Shown piece by piece: positions 62,232-64,000 of a DNA stretch of 64,000 bases. Origin of the DNA: Actinomycetota bacterium (GTDB taxonomy: Bacteria > Actinomycetota > Thermoleophilia > Gaiellales > Gaiellaceae); contig PMNA01000026.1 in assembly GCA_003162055.1 (NCBI GenBank), positions 1 to 64,000 on the forward strand, in the 5' to 3' direction. The notes under the pieces are model-generated. The model was given only the letters and a program-made list of their open reading frames with translations, had not been told where the DNA came from and ran no database searches. The position numbers and the translations under genes are program-made. The first letter of the stretch is position 1. Each line of letters begins with the position of its first letter.

Positions 62232-63124
62232 GCGCTCCCGGTAACCCGGTCGTCTCCGTCGTCATCGGCTCGTACAACCGTTCTCGTTATCTGAGGGCCA
62301 CGGTGGACACGGTGCGCCACGAGCTCGCAGATCTACCGCACGAGATAGTTGTCGTAGACGGCGGCTCGAGCGACGGCTCGCTCCGCTGGCTACTCCGTCA
62401 GAAGGACGTCATCACCATCGTTCAGCACAACCACGGCGAGTGGAATGGCAAACCGATCGAGCGGAGCAGCTGGGGATATTTCATGAATCTCGCCTTCCGC
62501 GCGGCGAGCGGCAAGTACATCTGCATGCTAAGCGACGACTGCCTGGTCATACCAGGCGCCATAGTCAACGGGCTAGACGTCTTCGAGCGCGCCCTCGAGG
62601 CAGGAGAGCCGCGGGTCGGTGCCGTCGCCTTCTACTGGCGTAACTGGCCCGAGCAAGACAATTACTGGGTCGGCTTCACCTACGGGAACCGGATGTTCGT
62701 CAATCACGGCCTCTACCTTCGCGAGGCCCTCGAAAAGGTCGGATTCATCGACGCGCAGAGTTACTTCTTCTACCACGCCGACGGCGACCTCTGCCTTCGC
62801 CTCGATAAGGCCGGCTACCGCTGCATTGACTCGCCGAGCTCGTTCATAGAGCACGCGTCACACGTAAACGCTCCGCTGAAAATGCAAAACTTCGAGCATC
62901 AGGAGTCCGACTGGGAGACTTACGGCGCGCGCTGGAGCCACCTGGGTGAGCCGAAGCAGGCCTGGAACTCCACTACCTACACGGATACCGAGCGAACTGC
63001 GGGCAAGTACTGGAATCGACGGATAGAACGTCTCTGGTCGCTCTCGCGAAAGAAAGCCGGGGCGGTCGCTCACGTCTTACGAGGTATGTCGGCCAGAGCG
63101 CGGAGGCCACGCTCCCGTGACTAG
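62228..63124 (+). CDS. GT2 glycosyltransferase
   Basis: The 298-residue enzyme shows VVSVVIGSYNRSRYLRATVDTV, VVVDGGSSDGSLRWL and the metal site CMLSDDCLV. FIDAQSYFFYHADGDLCLRLDKAGY is the acceptor-side acidic motif. GTG 62228 overlaps the epimerase stop (GTGA), so both are co-translated. Confidence 0.92.
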   Translation: MSAPGNPVVSVVIGSYNRSRYLRATVDTVRHELADLPHEIVVVDGGSSDGSLRWLLRQKDVITIVQHNHGEWNGKPIERSSWGYFMNLAFRAASGKYICMLSDDCLVIPGAIVNGLDVFERALEAGEPRVGAVAFYWRNWPEQDNYWVGFTYGNRMFVNHGLYLREALEKVGFIDAQSYFFYHADGDLCLRLDKAGYRCIDSPSSFIEHASHVNAPLKMQNFEHQESDWETYGARWSHLGEPKQAWNSTTYTDTERTAGKYWNRRIERLWSLSRKKAGAVAHVLRGMSARARRPRSRD

Positions 63125-63150
63125 AGGCCCAGGCGGGCGGTTGGGTGACG

Positions 63151-63948
63151 ATGGGTACGCGGACTAGATATTCGGCGAAGATCGCCGCACACAACCTCCG
63201 TCTCGCTCGCGGATTGCCCAAACGAGCCAGCCGGTGGCTGTCGGGCTACCGTCGCTACTACGCCGACATGCGGCGTTACATGCGTGCCGTAGGTTCGCAG
63301 GGGGCGCTCGGGAAATTCGTGCTGCTCCCGCAGATTCGCGATTGGACGGCGACGACCGGCTTTGACACGCACTATGTCTGCCAGGGCCCGTGGTTGTTCG
63401 AGAAGCTCCTCCAGAGGAAGCCTCCCGCGCACGTAGACGTCGGCTCTTACATCGGATATTTGGGATTCATTTCGGCTCTGTTCCCGACGACGTTCATCGA
63501 TATCCGCCCGACAGGAGCCAAGTTCGAAGGCTTCAGCGAGAAGAAGGGCTCCGTCCTTGATCTGCCCTACGAAGACGGCGAGATTTTGTCGCTTTCCTGC
63601 CTGCATGTGATCGAGCACATCGGTCTCGGCCGCTACGGCGACCCGCTCGATCTTGACGGATCAGCCAAGGCGCTCGCAGAGCTGCAGCGCGTCCTTGCGC
63701 CCAACGGCGATCTCTATCTCTCGGTCCCCTCCGGCCGCTCGGTGACGTACTTCAACGCGCATCGCGTGTTCGACCCAGCGGTGATCGTGGAAGCGCTCGA
63801 CGAGCTGGCGCTTGTTCAGCTCGACGCGGTGCTCGACGGCGAGAAGCGTGTTCGTCCTGTCACGCTCGAGCAGCTGCGAGACAACGCATATGCCTGCGGC
63901 ATGTACTGGTTCAGGCGACCGTCGCTCGATAGCGGGCGGGTGCGGTGA
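63151..63948 (+). CDS. DUF268-family methyltransferase-like protein
   Basis: The protein has about 265 residues. It shows HVDVGSYIGYLGFISALFPTTFIDIRP in the motif I position, SLSCLHVIEHIGLGRYGDPLDLDGSAKALAELQRVLAPNGDLYLSVP, and NAHRVFDP. This is the DUF268 pattern, a SAM-methyltransferase-like family common in polysaccharide loci. ATG 63151 is chosen; GTG 63145 is equally possible. The GTG of the fucosyltransferase gene overlaps its stop. Confidence 0.85.
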   Translation: MGTRTRYSAKIAAHNLRLARGLPKRASRWLSGYRRYYADMRRYMRAVGSQGALGKFVLLPQIRDWTATTGFDTHYVCQGPWLFEKLLQRKPPAHVDVGSYIGYLGFISALFPTTFIDIRPTGAKFEGFSEKKGSVLDLPYEDGEILSLSCLHVIEHIGLGRYGDPLDLDGSAKALAELQRVLAPNGDLYLSVPSGRSVTYFNAHRVFDPAVIVEALDELALVQLDAVLDGEKRVRPVTLEQLRDNAYACGMYWFRRPSLDSGRVR

Positions 63949-64000
63949 TCGTCACGCGCCTCATGGGCGGCCTCGGCAATCAGATGTTCCAATACGCGGC
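63945..64000 (+). CDS. Alpha-1,2-fucosyltransferase-like GT11, partial (cut by window end)
   Basis: Only 18 residues are visible: VIVTRLMGGLGNQMFQYA, the hallmark N-terminus of the GT11 family. The start is GTG 63945, overlapping the previous stop. The substrate may be GDP-fucose, but some bacterial members use other acceptors or donors. Confidence 0.85.
   Translation, partial: MIVTRLMGGLGNQMFQYA

Overview
The window is high-GC bacterial DNA with actinobacterial traits: a LexA box of the CGAAC-N4-GTTCG type, many GTG starts, and a MoxR/DUF58/DUF4129 operon. A deep-branching actinomycete such as a member of Thermoleophilia is my best guess. That is inference from gene content; there is no rRNA gene here to settle it.

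Layout. 1-5.0 kb is a mobile-looking edge: a truncated PIN-like ORF, a degenerate tRNA-like sequence, a cassette of three unusual genes (Ser/Thr kinase, a protein with a CxCxxC motif, a PD-(D/E)XK-like protein) and a complete IS3-family element. 5.1-13.6 kb has visibly lower GC and looks like a peptide-secretion locus: a FtsX-type permease with its ATPase, then on the other strand a 51-residue signal-peptide-like ORF, MauE-like and TlpA-like redox proteins, an ABC exporter and a signal peptidase I. Upstream of it lie decayed extra copies of the small-peptide/mauE pair. 14.3-30.8 kb is mostly housekeeping and stress: a zinc-ribbon protein behind a LexA box, two cold-shock proteins and a DEAD-box helicase whose leaders can all fold the ribosome binding site into a hairpin, an orphan IF-1, MFS exporters, a membrane GGDEF-EAL protein overlapping an alpha-oxoamine-synthase-like gene, hemolysin III, the DUF4129/MoxR/DUF58 operon, and a MarR-EmrB pair.

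30.9-36.7 kb holds two tandem membrane glycosyltransferase paralogues, an SDR enzyme, a DUF2156 protein and a sensor kinase. A tRNA-Val(TAC) follows at 36.9 kb, then a strongly structured non-coding stretch.

37.5-64 kb is a large cell-surface polysaccharide locus: a secreted glycosidase, an O-antigen-ligase-like protein, an initiating phosphoglycosyltransferase, a second ligase/polymerase with an inserted sugar-binding-like domain, a Wzx-type flippase, a Wzm/Wzt ABC exporter with C-terminal binding domain, about ten glycosyltransferases of families GT2, GT4, GT11 and GT14, three methyltransferase domains and a CDP-tyvelose-epimerase-like SDR. Expected flow: sugar is loaded on undecaprenyl phosphate (41.9 kb), extended and methylated by the transferases, exported by flippase or Wzm/Wzt, and polymerised or ligated outside. 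The locus continues past the right edge, inside a GT11 gene.
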